From a virus: a stretch of DNA of 41,332 nt. Below, one piece after another: positions 28,038-37,131 of this stretch. Every line of letters begins with the position of its first letter. Position 1 is the first letter of the stretch. The DNA is taken from IMG/VR virus record IMGVR_UViG_3300024520_000174, positions 1 to 41,332 of that record. One strand, written 5' to 3'. A program made the position numbers and the translations under genes. The notes under the pieces were generated by a model. It had not been told where the DNA came from. It ran no database searches and saw only the letters and a program-made list of their open reading frames with translations.

Positions 28038-30537
28038 TATTCTGTGTTTTAAGTGTTATTAAGTCTTCAATTAAGTTTACGGCTTCTCCTGAAATTGTTT
28101 GAGTTTCAGGTATAAGGCCAAGTATTGGTTCAACAGATACTAACCTTTCAAGGTTCTCTCTTATTGATGTTATAAATTCCTCATCATATGAATCGATGTT
28201 GTGAATTTTATCGGAATTAAATAATTCTTTTGCTTTAGTGGCAATCTTTTTAGCGTTACCGGTCTTAACTACATGTTGAAATTCTGTGAGTCCTTCAAGA
28301 TATGCAAATATATCATCAAGAACCTTTGATTTCATATCATAATCCTCCTCTAAAATAGTTCGTGGATCATAATCAATGGCATCCCTGCTAAGAGTTTTTA
28401 TCTGTTTAAAATCAAGGGATGTAAAGTTACTGATTATATTGCTTTTTTGGGCAATATTAGGGTGTTTATCTACCAACTCTCTGAAGAGTCTTAAAGTATT
28501 TAAACCTCGGATGTGTTCTCCAATCATAAGTTCTCCTGTTTGTTCATTAACGGTTCTGAAATAATCTGTAATAAGGGTACCATAAGGTAGAAAATGCTTT
28601 ACATTGTCCTGAGACACGTAAATTATGTGTACATCTTCAAGTTCATTGAAAATAAAAGCTGTACATTCAACCAGTTTACCCAACATTTTGTAATTGCCGG
28701 TAGTAATGACAACTTTTTTACCTTTAAAGTGTTCTTCAAGATCTTTTATCTTGATAGTTGCTTTCCGGTATATATAACTGTAAGAATCATAGTTATCAGT
28801 TCTGTCAATATCTACATCTGAATAATACTGATACAGGACTTCCTTATTTTCCCGACGTTGTTTAGCCAGGGAAATCTTGGAACCACCTACTTCAGTACCA
28901 TCCAACTCTCCATCATCTTCCTTTATGACATATTCCGGATTGTAATCATCCAAATTCAAGTCAGCATATTTACCCAATAAATCAAATATATACGCATCAA
29001 TATCCTTTACATTATAATCTTTTCCGTGAAATTCAAGTACATATTTTTGCCTGTCAGTTCTCTGTCTTAGATACAGTATACTTCCTACTCCATATTCATA
29101 TTCCATGATGTGCTCAGCCAGACGTGGTCCCAGAGAAGTATCTTTGGCAAATACTATCTTGTACCCACGCATATCCTCAAAACTTTCTACAGTCTTTGTA
29201 GATGTAGTGACCCTGTCTTTATTATAATTCATTTTCACTCTTTTTACAGAAAAATTATAAAACAAGAATTCATATAGAAAATCATTCAAGGTAGCTTTAA
29301 CAGTTCTTGGAAAATGTTCACTGGTAATATTACATTTAGGACGTATGTTGAACATGCTCAAGAACTTCGAGAATACTGATGATATTGCATTCTCTCCTGT
29401 CATTCTTCCATAGGTATTATTAAGCTCAAAAAGGTTCTCAGTATTACTCACTTCCAATAAGGATGTGATATATTCCTGTGCTTCATCTTCAGCTCTTTTG
29501 ATAGCGTGCAGGATAACAAGTTTTGTCTTTTCTGTCCATTTCAAAGATTCTCTTGACTGAGTAATGTCTACATCAGTAGCATGTACTTTAATTGCAAGTT
29601 TACCTTTACGGTTCTCAAGTTCAAGTTCATCCCATGAAATAGGCCCATAGGCTATACCGTCCACTAGAATATGTGGTGTGGTATAGGTGGAATATTTAGG
29701 AATGAGCAGGTTTTCAGATTCATATAACGGCTTTTCATCAAGAAATTCCACACCATCAGGTGTAGAGAGTCTTACTTTACCGTTAAAATACTGAAATTGG
29801 TCTTTTACTGCGTCTATAAACGCGTTTTTATTGTGTTTTTTAACTTCAAGGATAATCTCTACAGAGTTATCCTTATGAGTTCTTTCCCAGAAAATAGATT
29901 TCTTGTGAGAAGTTCCATCAGACATCTTGACATTCCACACTTCTTCCTTACCTGTAGGTGTATTGATAGTGATTGCTTCATAATCATTCTTGAATATCAT
30001 AAAGGATGTCTTATATCCATTATAAGTGGTATTCATGATGAAATATTCCACTCCTGTTGCAAGTCCTGCCTTGGCTCCGGATCCAAATTTTCCTATCACG
30101 TTTTTCATGTTTCTCTTGGAAGAGTAACCCAATTTGAAAAACCCTTTCAAGCGTTCTCCACCAAGTCCTACACCAAAATCCTTTATACGAATATTGTCTC
30201 TTGGTGAATCTACATGGTATTCAACATGAACCATATCATCAGATGATAAATGCTTTTCACTGTAATAAGATTCATCATATTCAGAATCTTTCAGTAATTT
30301 ACCGTCTTGTTGTTGTCTGTAGAATCTTTCTACAGGATGTCCGTGTTGAATGTCTTTGTGAATACCTCTTTCGATAATCGCATCAAGTCCATTGCTGATC
30401 GCTTCTCTTACAAAGCTTTTTATAGGATAAGAATAAATGTCTTCTTGGATAGCTTGGAATACAAGGTCAATTGCTCCTTCGTCTATTTCCTTAAGTATGC
30501 CGGGACGTTGTTGTTCGACAACTTTAAGTTCTGCCAT
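28015..30537 (-). CDS. rIIA: rIIA-like protein with GHKL ATPase domain
   Basis: 840 residues. The N-terminal GHKL (Hsp90/gyrase B/MutL type) ATPase site is intact: REAISNGLDA (N box, Glu45, Asn49), KDFGVGLGG (G1, Asp120) and GKFGSGAKAGLA (G2, 149-160). Residues ~330-345 (ATDVDITQSRESLKWTE) fit the second ATPase-associated domain. The long C-terminal half has no recognised motif and a helical end. Size and pairing with the rIIB-like gene support rIIA rather than topoisomerase or MutL. It starts 3 bases after the primase stop. Confidence 0.85.
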   Translation of the reverse strand: MAELKVVEQQRPGILKEIDEGAIDLVFQAIQEDIYSYPIKSFVREAISNGLDAIIERGIHKDIQHGHPVERFYRQQQDGKLLKDSEYDESYYSEKHLSSDDMVHVEYHVDSPRDNIRIKDFGVGLGGERLKGFFKLGYSSKRNMKNVIGKFGSGAKAGLATGVEYFIMNTTYNGYKTSFMIFKNDYEAITINTPTGKEEVWNVKMSDGTSHKKSIFWERTHKDNSVEIILEVKKHNKNAFIDAVKDQFQYFNGKVRLSTPDGVEFLDEKPLYESENLLIPKYSTYTTPHILVDGIAYGPISWDELELENRKGKLAIKVHATDVDITQSRESLKWTEKTKLVILHAIKRAEDEAQEYITSLLEVSNTENLFELNNTYGRMTGENAISSVFSKFLSMFNIRPKCNITSEHFPRTVKATLNDFLYEFLFYNFSVKRVKMNYNKDRVTTSTKTVESFEDMRGYKIVFAKDTSLGPRLAEHIMEYEYGVGSILYLRQRTDRQKYVLEFHGKDYNVKDIDAYIFDLLGKYADLNLDDYNPEYVIKEDDGELDGTEVGGSKISLAKQRRENKEVLYQYYSDVDIDRTDNYDSYSYIYRKATIKIKDLEEHFKGKKVVITTGNYKMLGKLVECTAFIFNELEDVHIIYVSQDNVKHFLPYGTLITDYFRTVNEQTGELMIGEHIRGLNTLRLFRELVDKHPNIAQKSNIISNFTSLDFKQIKTLSRDAIDYDPRTILEEDYDMKSKVLDDIFAYLEGLTEFQHVVKTGNAKKIATKAKELFNSDKIHNIDSYDEEFITSIRENLERLVSVEPILGLIPETQTISGEAVNLIEDLITLKTQNNDNIQKS

Positions 30538-30540
30538 AAT

Positions 30541-31587
30541 TTATTTTAGTTTATGTGTTATTAAATTCTCTAAATATTTAAGGGCTAAATCTCTTTGGCC
30601 TCTTCTTTTTGCCTGTGTGAACAGGTCTGTAGGATCTTTCTCCTTTATACTGTCATGAAACACTATCGGTTCCAGCCACGGGTACTGTTCAATGTATCGA
30701 CTTTGAGCTGCTGCCCCGGCTTTATCCGGATCAAGCCAGATAAATACACGTTTATATTGTTTGTGTAGAACTTCCTTCATGAAATAAGGATTGATAGGTG
30801 TATTTTCAGACTTTCCTGCTATACACTCCCACTTAAAATGTTCCCAAAAGAATATGCATTCCTTGGTACTCTTGGTTATGATTGCAAAATCTTTCTTAAA
30901 TGGTAACTGTATTGCCCCTTCAACATAAGTGTCCAGATAATCATTTCGGAATTTGTATTTCCTGTCACCAAAAGGTTGGTAGGTCTTATAGTGCCCGAGG
31001 ATCTCATAACTTATTGTCAGGTCTTTGGGAACTATTGTTATATGGGAATCATCATGTTTATAATGAATCACACGTACATTTCTAGTGTAATACCTTTGTA
31101 GTGTAGCACTGCTTACTTCAAGGAAATTCCAGTAATCCACATACTCTTTAGTGGGTATGGGATGTGCTGTGATCTCAATTTTAGTAGGACTTTTCTTGGG
31201 GGGTGCTTTTTTCAAGAGTTTAGGTTTGAAATCCTTTACCTCTTCATCTGTAAGCCCCAGTCCAAAATCACTGTTTATCTGCAACAGTACAGTTTTCATT
31301 GGTGGCAGTTCACCATTCTCCATAAGTTCTTGCACAAAATCGAATACATCTCCGTACTTACCGGTACTCTGGTCTTTGAAAAGTATCTTATCTTCCCTGT
31401 ATTTACTGTAATAAATAGAGAAGCTAGGGTCGTCATCCCCTTTGCGTAAAGGTGAGCTATACTTGGTATACAGTTCCAATTCTTCTCCTATATATTTACT
31501 GTAAATGGAATAATCGTCTACATACCTGAGAATTGCTTTTTTACTAAGGGCGTTTTTGTCTACATAGCTTTGTAAAATATCGTCCAT
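30541..31587 (-). CDS. DNA primase-like protein with degenerate zinc ribbon and TOPRIM
   Basis: 348 residues from the ATG at 31587; a TTG at 31605 lies inside the terminator stem. Residues ~40-85 keep the frame of a DnaG CHC2 zinc ribbon (YSSPLRKGDDDPSFSIYY, then YGDVFDFVQ) but with none of the Cys/His ligands. The TOPRIM-like part reads AIITKSTKECIFF (~235-247), with Lys-Ser where the catalytic Glu-Gly is expected, and VFIWLDPDKAGAAA (281-294), where the DxD is intact. It is likely the phage primase or a primase-derived accessory factor. A hairpin in its leader may limit expression. Confidence 0.75.
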   Translation of the reverse strand: MDDILQSYVDKNALSKKAILRYVDDYSIYSKYIGEELELYTKYSSPLRKGDDDPSFSIYYSKYREDKILFKDQSTGKYGDVFDFVQELMENGELPPMKTVLLQINSDFGLGLTDEEVKDFKPKLLKKAPPKKSPTKIEITAHPIPTKEYVDYWNFLEVSSATLQRYYTRNVRVIHYKHDDSHITIVPKDLTISYEILGHYKTYQPFGDRKYKFRNDYLDTYVEGAIQLPFKKDFAIITKSTKECIFFWEHFKWECIAGKSENTPINPYFMKEVLHKQYKRVFIWLDPDKAGAAAQSRYIEQYPWLEPIVFHDSIKEKDPTDLFTQAKRRGQRDLALKYLENLITHKLK

Positions 31588-31591
31588 AGTC

Positions 31592-31622
31592 AAAAAAAGC
31601 GTCAACTTAAAGCTGACGCTTT
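31592..31622 (-). terminator. hairpin terminator/attenuator in the primase leader
   Basis: On the - strand, AAAGCGTCA (31622-31614) and TGACGCTTT (31604-31596) form a 9-pair stem with a 9-base loop, followed by a run of seven Ts ending 4 bases before the primase ATG. It lies 10 bases past the stop of the upstream gene. It is the only intrinsic terminator I see inside the replication operon. Confidence 0.8.
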
Positions 31623-31631
31623 AAGTATATG

Positions 31632-32444
31632 TTATTCTTTTTCAGCTTTGAACAAATCAGGTTTTTCTGATTTATCTTCTACAGCTTCATTTTTGTCAGT
31701 TACAACTTCAGATTCTTTTTCTTCTGTTGTGTCTGAATCAGCATTGAACAGATTGTCTGCTTTCTTGACATCTTTCTTGGTAGATTGCTTGTCATCGGCT
31801 TTACCAGGATTTGGATCATTTCTCTTGTTTTTGATTTCCCATTCAGAGAAAGCTATCTTGGATTGCTCTGCAGTAATGGTCATAGGCTCTATCCAAACAT
31901 CAAATGTTGAGTTAGGAATAACAGCAAAGTTCTTGTCTTTTGACTGACGTAAGAATTTTTGTCTGAAGAGTACTTTTCCATTGAAAGCATCCAGTTTTTT
32001 AAGAAAGGCTACAAATTTATTGGCAAGATTTGTACAAATCTTATGTAGAAATTTCTCTTGGTTCAGCATAGTCAATGCTTTTGGATAATCTGCAGGTGGA
32101 ATACCTAATCCTTCAAACATTACCGTACCACCTAATTCCTTATCAACTACTTCTTTGGTAGTATACAACAGTGCATATTGCATGAACTGATACCTCATCA
32201 CCAACAGTTCTTTGCCAATATCGGCCGCTGTTTTCTTATTCTTTTCAAAATCTGTAAGAGATGGTGGATAGAACCTTAATGAAGATTCCATTGTATCGAG
32301 TACAGTACTGTTCTGGAAAGCTTCCATAAGAGCATCTTCTGATTCGACATTACCTATTACAAGTTCTAAAGTTCCGTGTTCGTTTATCTTGGTTTTTGAA
32401 GATAAAACTAAATTTTCGTGGATACCCACTTTAATTAATGACAT
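31632..32444 (-). CDS. possible ssDNA-binding/recombination-associated protein with acidic tail
   Basis: 270 residues. The first ~215 form a folded domain (NEHGTLELVIGNVESEDALM, VLFRQKFLRQSKDKNFAVIP, FDVWIEPMTI). The last ~55 are low-complexity and charged, with many Asp and Glu (SDTTEEKESEVVTDK, AVEDKSEKPDLFKAEKE). An acidic C-terminal tail is typical of phage ssDNA-binding proteins, and the gene follows the Sak4-like ATPase, a common partner. The fold is not recognisable by eye, so the call is by context. Confidence 0.45.
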   Translation of the reverse strand: MSLIKVGIHENLVLSSKTKINEHGTLELVIGNVESEDALMEAFQNSTVLDTMESSLRFYPPSLTDFEKNKKTAADIGKELLVMRYQFMQYALLYTTKEVVDKELGGTVMFEGLGIPPADYPKALTMLNQEKFLHKICTNLANKFVAFLKKLDAFNGKVLFRQKFLRQSKDKNFAVIPNSTFDVWIEPMTITAEQSKIAFSEWEIKNKRNDPNPGKADDKQSTKKDVKKADNLFNADSDTTEEKESEVVTDKNEAVEDKSEKPDLFKAEKE

Positions 32445-32473
32445 ATTTTATTTTAAGTATTAAAGGTTATTAA

Positions 32474-33202
32474 TTATTTCCATTCTACCTTGACTTTTCC
32501 ACTACGGAAGTCATCAATTCTATCAAGAATAGGTTTCAGGTCATTTGGTAATTTCATTTCTTTGAAGCATCCATAAGGTGTTTTAGCTTGTCTTATGGTG
32601 TCTTTGTTGGTTTGGATAAGATAACGAGTTCCTGACTCTCCATCTTCTACAATTCCATGTAAAGCATATACAAAATAGCTTGGAACATCAATAGTATTGT
32701 CAAGCAATCTGCCCGGAGACTTAAACCCTATAGTACCATTGTCCTTTACATCAGTATGATGCAGGATGATAATGTACAGGTCATCTCTGAGATCCTGAGA
32801 TTTTTCGAAAATGGCTTGAAATACATCAGCTCCAAACTGATTCCAACGCTGAAAAGCAGCATTACCTGTATTCTGTGCCAGAAAAGAATCTGAAAATATT
32901 CTCGCAGAGAAGAAATGTGTAAAATCTTCTATGACAAGATATTTCTTTTTGGTATTGTCAGCAACCTGCTTGATGAAATCCTGAACATCTAGTTTTTCAA
33001 GTTCATTCTGAGGTGTATCAGAGCCATCTTTCAGGTTATTGTTTACAAATAGATTTGTTCCTCTGACATAATTATTTCCACCGGGAAATGGCAACGATTT
33101 GCCGTTAGGTGTCAATATGATAGTGTCTTCTGGTGGTAAATTTCGTAGCGATGTGGATTTACCTACTCCACTGTCCCCTATATAGAGAATTAGTTCTGCC
33201 AT
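32474..33202 (-). CDS. Sak4-like RecA-fold ATPase (phage recombinase)
   Basis: 242 residues. YIGDSGVGKSTS (7-18) is the Walker A motif at the very N-terminus. KYLVIEDFTHFF (87-98) is Walker B. IIILHHTDVKDNG (~145-157) fits the sensor strand. Single-domain, N-terminal P-loop ATPases of this length that begin with 'ELILYIGDSGVGKST' belong to the Sak4/AAA_24 group, linked to single-strand annealing. It precedes the acidic-tailed protein with a 29-base gap and probably takes part in recombination-dependent replication or repair. Confidence 0.75.
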   Translation of the reverse strand: MAELILYIGDSGVGKSTSLRNLPPEDTIILTPNGKSLPFPGGNNYVRGTNLFVNNNLKDGSDTPQNELEKLDVQDFIKQVADNTKKKYLVIEDFTHFFSARIFSDSFLAQNTGNAAFQRWNQFGADVFQAIFEKSQDLRDDLYIIILHHTDVKDNGTIGFKSPGRLLDNTIDVPSYFVYALHGIVEDGESGTRYLIQTNKDTIRQAKTPYGCFKEMKLPNDLKPILDRIDDFRSGKVKVEWK

Positions 33203-33246
33203 GATTTTAAGTTGTTTAAAAAGTTATTAAATATACGACTTTTTTG

Positions 33247-34473
33247 TTAAAGTCCTTGTCTGATTTTCATATAAATTTCACTCATTTTAGCTTCATCGTC
33301 AGGGAACGGCAAGGTTTCAAAATAGTTTGATTCTCCTAAGAACTTCAAACCGTATTTGGCACCATTAGGCCCAAATGAGTTCTTCAGTATGTGTACCGAT
33401 CGAAATCGTCCATGTCCTGAAGGTGTTTGCATACTCCCTGTTATGCCATCATCTCCCTGTTTGACAATATATCCGTCGTACCTGCCTTCTGAATCGTACG
33501 CTTTGTATTGTAACGGGTCAAACAACCCGAGAACCAAGTCAGCGTCAAATCCCATCTGGGAAGATTTGAATATATCCTCAAGTTGAGGTGAAAGGTCTTC
33601 TCCATGTAATTTCAATCTTTGAATATCACCCAACGATCTATTTTGTTGTGTGACTATTACAGGGGAAAAGCCAAATTTATCTCTTGCATCTGCAACTTCT
33701 ACACTTATAGTGTCAATGACATCCTTACTTCCTAAAAGGTTGATACCATCAATTACTATAAATATGAATGTTTTAGGGTTCTTCATAAAATATTTGTAGT
33801 CATCTTCATACAATCGGAATTTCTTCCCTTGATGTTCCCACAATATATATTTACGGTCTCCCGTCTTGGTTTTCTTTACAAGGTTCTCATCACTGAATAC
33901 CTTGACATAAGATTCATCTTCTCCTATACATAATCCTATTTCATCAGTATAGTAATAAGTTCCTAGGTCATGTGCTCTTCTGTTGATGGCTCTGCGAACT
34001 ACTTCAGCAGATACTTTACCATCATAAATTTGCATATGGTCCAAAAGGTTGGTCATTTCCTCATCATAAGAACGTACAATCTGGTATCCTGCACTGTTCA
34101 AAGCTCCCTCTTCACCCCATCCCATGATTTGATCAGGTCCCACTTGCATTCCTTTGTCTCTGTACAGCATCCATGAGATCCATTTAGCATGTTTGAACAT
34201 TTGTTTACGTTCCAGAGAAAAATACAGAACTTCCCAATGGATGTTCTCAGTATTGTTCTTGAGATAATCATATGGGCGCAATACAAAAGTTTCATCTGCA
34301 ATACTGGTCTTACCGGCACCTGTAGCTCCAAAAATAAGCGTGTACCTTGATTGCATAAGATTAAAGGATTTGCCAATACGTTCAAGATGAATAGGAATAT
34401 AAGTCACTTCCCCTCTCTGAGAAGCTTCAAGCTGTGCAAGGAATCCATCCTTGTACTTGTCATTTAATTCCAT
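33247..34473 (-). CDS. DnaB-like replicative helicase (RecA-fold)
   Basis: 408 residues. LIFGATGAGKTSIADE (46-61) is Walker A, VLYFSLERK (82-90) matches the H1a 'SLE' element of DnaB, FIFIVIDGINLL (236-247) is Walker B, and PVIVTQQNRS (271-280) the Q/R-containing H3 motif. The N-terminal helical domain of bacterial DnaB is absent. Residues ~110-230 are an insertion between H1a and Walker B, longer than usual. The start lies 10 bases inside the upstream gene, so the two are translationally coupled. Confidence 0.85.
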   Translation of the reverse strand: MELNDKYKDGFLAQLEASQRGEVTYIPIHLERIGKSFNLMQSRYTLIFGATGAGKTSIADETFVLRPYDYLKNNTENIHWEVLYFSLERKQMFKHAKWISWMLYRDKGMQVGPDQIMGWGEEGALNSAGYQIVRSYDEEMTNLLDHMQIYDGKVSAEVVRRAINRRAHDLGTYYYTDEIGLCIGEDESYVKVFSDENLVKKTKTGDRKYILWEHQGKKFRLYEDDYKYFMKNPKTFIFIVIDGINLLGSKDVIDTISVEVADARDKFGFSPVIVTQQNRSLGDIQRLKLHGEDLSPQLEDIFKSSQMGFDADLVLGLFDPLQYKAYDSEGRYDGYIVKQGDDGITGSMQTPSGHGRFRSVHILKNSFGPNGAKYGLKFLGESNYFETLPFPDDEAKMSEIYMKIRQGL

Positions 34474-35006
34474 TTCTGTGAAGTATTGTCTTTAGGTTTG
34501 ATGTTCTTTATCAATGTACCCTTGATATATTCATGGTACAAGTTGATGACTTCTCCTTCCAAGAGTAAATTCTTGAAGGATTTAGGCATTTCCGTGTACT
34601 TGTAATATATCTCAATGGCTTTTATCATTGATATAGGGCTTACATCTTTATTGTTTATAATGTTATCTATAATGGTCAAACATTCTTTTGGTAAACCTCT
34701 CAGGCGATATACTCTGGGAGCAATACCACCCATCTCAGGGATGTTCGCAGCATTCATGAATGCTTCTGCACGAGTTCTTCCTGTAGTGTGTTCAATGTCG
34801 GAAGGCCAGGATGTGGCACTTCCATCAGTGTTCAAAATTTCATCATAATCCAAGAGCTGTTTGTTTACAGGTATCTCGGATTTCAATGGTATAGTGGCAG
34901 CTTTACTTAAAAGCTCCTTATACTTTTCCGTAATAAAATACATAGAGTTAATAACTGTTATCAACCCTAAAGACTCTAGTTTTTTTAATATTTCATCTTT
35001 GGTCAT
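34464..35006 (-). CDS. putative helicase-associated protein, unknown
   Basis: 180 residues. The N-terminus (MTKDEILKKLESLGLITVIN) looks like a small helical or winged-helix domain. The middle has TGRTRAEAFMNAANIPEMGG, and the end is helical (KAIEIYYKYTEMPKSFKNLL). No P-loop is present. It overlaps both the SF2 helicase upstream (14 bases) and the DnaB-like gene downstream (10 bases); that position is where a helicase loader or adaptor would be expected, but there is no direct motif evidence. Confidence 0.5.
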   Translation of the reverse strand: MTKDEILKKLESLGLITVINSMYFITEKYKELLSKAATIPLKSEIPVNKQLLDYDEILNTDGSATSWPSDIEHTTGRTRAEAFMNAANIPEMGGIAPRVYRLRGLPKECLTIIDNIINNKDVSPISMIKAIEIYYKYTEMPKSFKNLLLEGEVINLYHEYIKGTLIKNIKPKDNTSQKWN

Positions 35007-36330
35007 TGGTTTTATTTTCTTTCACTATCCGGTAGTCCCAGACAGCATATGATTTAATGGTTGTACTGCGAAGCATATTGGTAGCCCATTTAACTTGTTG
35101 AGTTTCCTGAACAGTAAACTTCGCGCGTTTTTTGAAACTTTCATCATCTTCATTCTTACGTTGACGTTCTTCTCGCATGTAATATGGCAAAAGAACATAT
35201 ATAGTAGCCATCTCATCAGGTTTCAGTCTCATCATCCTTCCAAACCGTTGAGTAGCTTGTGTGTCAGAACCGTAAAAGGTTTCCAGAATTGCTATATTCA
35301 ATTCATCTATATTGACACCACGGTTTACCTTGTCACAAACGCCCAAATACCTTAAGAGTCCATTCTTGAAATCAAGGAAATTTTGATTGGCTCTCTTCTT
35401 TGGTATCAGTCCGTTGTACATATTGTCATCTCCACAGATAGCCTGTGACTGCAGAGTCCTCTTCGAAAAGATTATGATCTTACTGTCAGGCTGTGTTCCC
35501 AGAAGATATTTAAGCAGTTTCCTTGTCATACGTTGAGAACTCTTGGAATTAAGCAAAAGGTCTCCACGTTTCATGGAAGCCATCTTCATCTTATACTCCA
35601 AAGAGTTGTTCTCACGCATAAAGTCCTGGATATCAATATCACCGGATAACAGTTCCTTGCGAAGTTCTGACATCTTTATAAGAACACTTTGAACTTGTTT
35701 GTTCTGATAATCATAGGCGTTATTCTCACTGCGAGTAAAGGACTTTGTCTGTCCTGCACGCTTGTATTCTATTACAACATCACTGGGATTGTCAGATAAA
35801 TCATATTTGACAAATACAAAATGAAGATTGTTCAGGATTCCCTGATCCTGTGCATCAGCGGCCGTTAGTTCAGTTAACACTGGAAGATAAGTTTTAAACC
35901 ACTCTTTCTTTCCATCGGTTATAAAACCTGTAAGCCCTAAAGTCTTGTTATACGGATATTGATAGAAGAACTTTGCCAATTCATCAGTATCTCCTGCGAA
36001 ATCCACCTCATCAGCTATTACAAAAGTATCTGTCAAATCCACTTCAGATGCTTTCCACTTATATGCAGCCTGATACGTAACCAGTTGGGTTCTTGAAAAA
36101 AGGTCCATAGCATCAAACTTCTCAAATTCAGCTTTCCAGTTGTAATCTCTCAAAATGGTAGAGTTTACCAAGATGATGATTGCTACCGGATCCTCTTCTT
36201 TAAGAATATCAATGGCTATTTTACTTTTTCCAAGTCCCGTACTGAGTACCAGAGTACATTTAAGTGGTGCACGCTGATGATAGAGTTGAACAACCTTTTG
36301 CTGTTCATCATGTCGTATATCCTGTTCCAT
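34993..36330 (-). CDS. superfamily 2 DNA helicase
   Basis: 445 residues. LVLSTGLGKSKIA (27-39) is motif I, VIADEVDF (104-111) motif II with DEVD in the DEAD-box place, LGLTGF (131-136) motif III, and QATQRFGRMMRL (~355-370) motif VI. VTYQAAYKW is motif Ia/Ib-like. The order and the ~450 length fit small phage SNF2/SF2 helicases that act in replication initiation, fork restart or recombination. It starts at a TAATG overlap with the upstream coiled-coil gene. Confidence 0.87.
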   Translation of the reverse strand: MEQDIRHDEQQKVVQLYHQRAPLKCTLVLSTGLGKSKIAIDILKEEDPVAIIILVNSTILRDYNWKAEFEKFDAMDLFSRTQLVTYQAAYKWKASEVDLTDTFVIADEVDFAGDTDELAKFFYQYPYNKTLGLTGFITDGKKEWFKTYLPVLTELTAADAQDQGILNNLHFVFVKYDLSDNPSDVVIEYKRAGQTKSFTRSENNAYDYQNKQVQSVLIKMSELRKELLSGDIDIQDFMRENNSLEYKMKMASMKRGDLLLNSKSSQRMTRKLLKYLLGTQPDSKIIIFSKRTLQSQAICGDDNMYNGLIPKKRANQNFLDFKNGLLRYLGVCDKVNRGVNIDELNIAILETFYGSDTQATQRFGRMMRLKPDEMATIYVLLPYYMREERQRKNEDDESFKKRAKFTVQETQQVKWATNMLRSTTIKSYAVWDYRIVKENKTNDQR

Positions 36331-36809
36331 TAATTTTCTTTCTTATTTTCAGTATGTATTCTTGTTTCAGAACCAAGATTAGGTTCATAACTTTGACTAC
36401 CATCAGTATTGTAATGAGTTATACCTCTTACATTATCAGTACTCATAAATGTAACAGCTTTAGGATTTTTCATAAGCAGTCCAACTAAATTGTTCATTAG
36501 ATTAACTTTTTCTCCCTGCATTAAAACTTTCAATTCACTGACTTGTTTATCAACGGCAAATACTTTTTGATCATTGTCAAGAGCTTTTCTGCTTTTTGCA
36601 ATAGCTGCTTTTTCATTTATGATATACTTCAAATCATCACGTTTAATGGTCATAAGTCGAAGATTTTCTTTAAGAGTTGCATTTTCTTTTCCTGCAGCTT
36701 CTAATCTAGTTTCCTTTAATTCAAGGTCTTTGAGACGTTCAAGAAGAACTCCACTCATCTGAGATGACAGAGATTCTTCAATTGCTTTTCTAATTTTTTC
36801 GTTTATCAT
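36330..36809 (-). CDS. coiled-coil protein, unknown
   Basis: 159 residues. Residues ~1-110 are almost wholly charged helix with heptad spacing (LKDLELKETRLEAAGKENAT, then KENLRLMTIKRDDLKYIINE). The tail (GITHYNTDGSQSYEPNLGSE) is polar and flexible. It may be a scaffold or partner of the helicases that follow. No family is recognised. TAATG overlaps at both ends. Confidence 0.65.
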   Translation of the reverse strand: MINEKIRKAIEESLSSQMSGVLLERLKDLELKETRLEAAGKENATLKENLRLMTIKRDDLKYIINEKAAIAKSRKALDNDQKVFAVDKQVSELKVLMQGEKVNLMNNLVGLLMKNPKAVTFMSTDNVRGITHYNTDGSQSYEPNLGSETRIHTENKKEN

Positions 36810-36970
36810 TAGATTTTTTGTTTTAAATATTGTTCAATTGCTATATAAATATCAGTATCATTACTAAAATCATGAGCTTTGAGATATACTTCAAAATCAT
36901 CTTGAGTTGTAGGTCCATAAACTTCATCTACAAGTGCCATTATTTCATTGATAGTTAAATTGTACTTCAT
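36809..36970 (-). CDS. 53-residue small acidic protein
   Basis: MKYNLTINEIMALVDEVYGP then TTQDDFEVYLKAHDFSNDTD and IYIAIEQYLKQKI. Helical, acidic. The start and stop codons share bases with both neighbours (TAATG), which supports a real gene. No family is recognised. Confidence 0.6.
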   Translation of the reverse strand: MKYNLTINEIMALVDEVYGPTTQDDFEVYLKAHDFSNDTDIYIAIEQYLKQKI

Positions 36971-37131
36971 TATTGTTTATTTACAAGTTCTACATTATCA
37001 GGATGAGCAAATGGTACTTTGGTTTTTCCAAATCCAATTATACACCAGACCATATCTTTTGTACATCTGATAACAGTACCTTTTTGGTTGTACTTTATTA
37101 ATTTTACTTCATCCCCTTTTTTGAATTTCAT
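36970..37131 (-). CDS. 53-residue SH3/KOW-like small protein
   Basis: FKKGDEVKLIKYNQKGTVIR followed by DMVWCIIGFGKTKVPFAHPD and NVELVNK. The pattern 'F..GD.V.L.......G.V.......V..........V...NLE.V' is that of a small SH3-like or KOW-type barrel, often seen in phages as an accessory nucleic acid or protein-binding unit. It begins in an ATGA overlap with the CAP-domain gene. Confidence 0.6.
   Translation of the reverse strand: MKFKKGDEVKLIKYNQKGTVIRCTKDMVWCIIGFGKTKVPFAHPDNVELVNKQ

Noticed and set aside
28015-30537. Type II topoisomerase or MutL identity for the GHKL protein
   Set aside because: The ATPase site is shared by all GHKL proteins, but there is no TOPRIM or breakage domain, and the adjoining rIIB-like gene favours rIIA.
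30541-31605. TTG start for the primase (and TTG starts at 13275, 20908, 24126 and 26881)
   Set aside because: Each has a nearby ATG that fits the junction with the previous gene better, and in the primase case the TTG is within a terminator stem.
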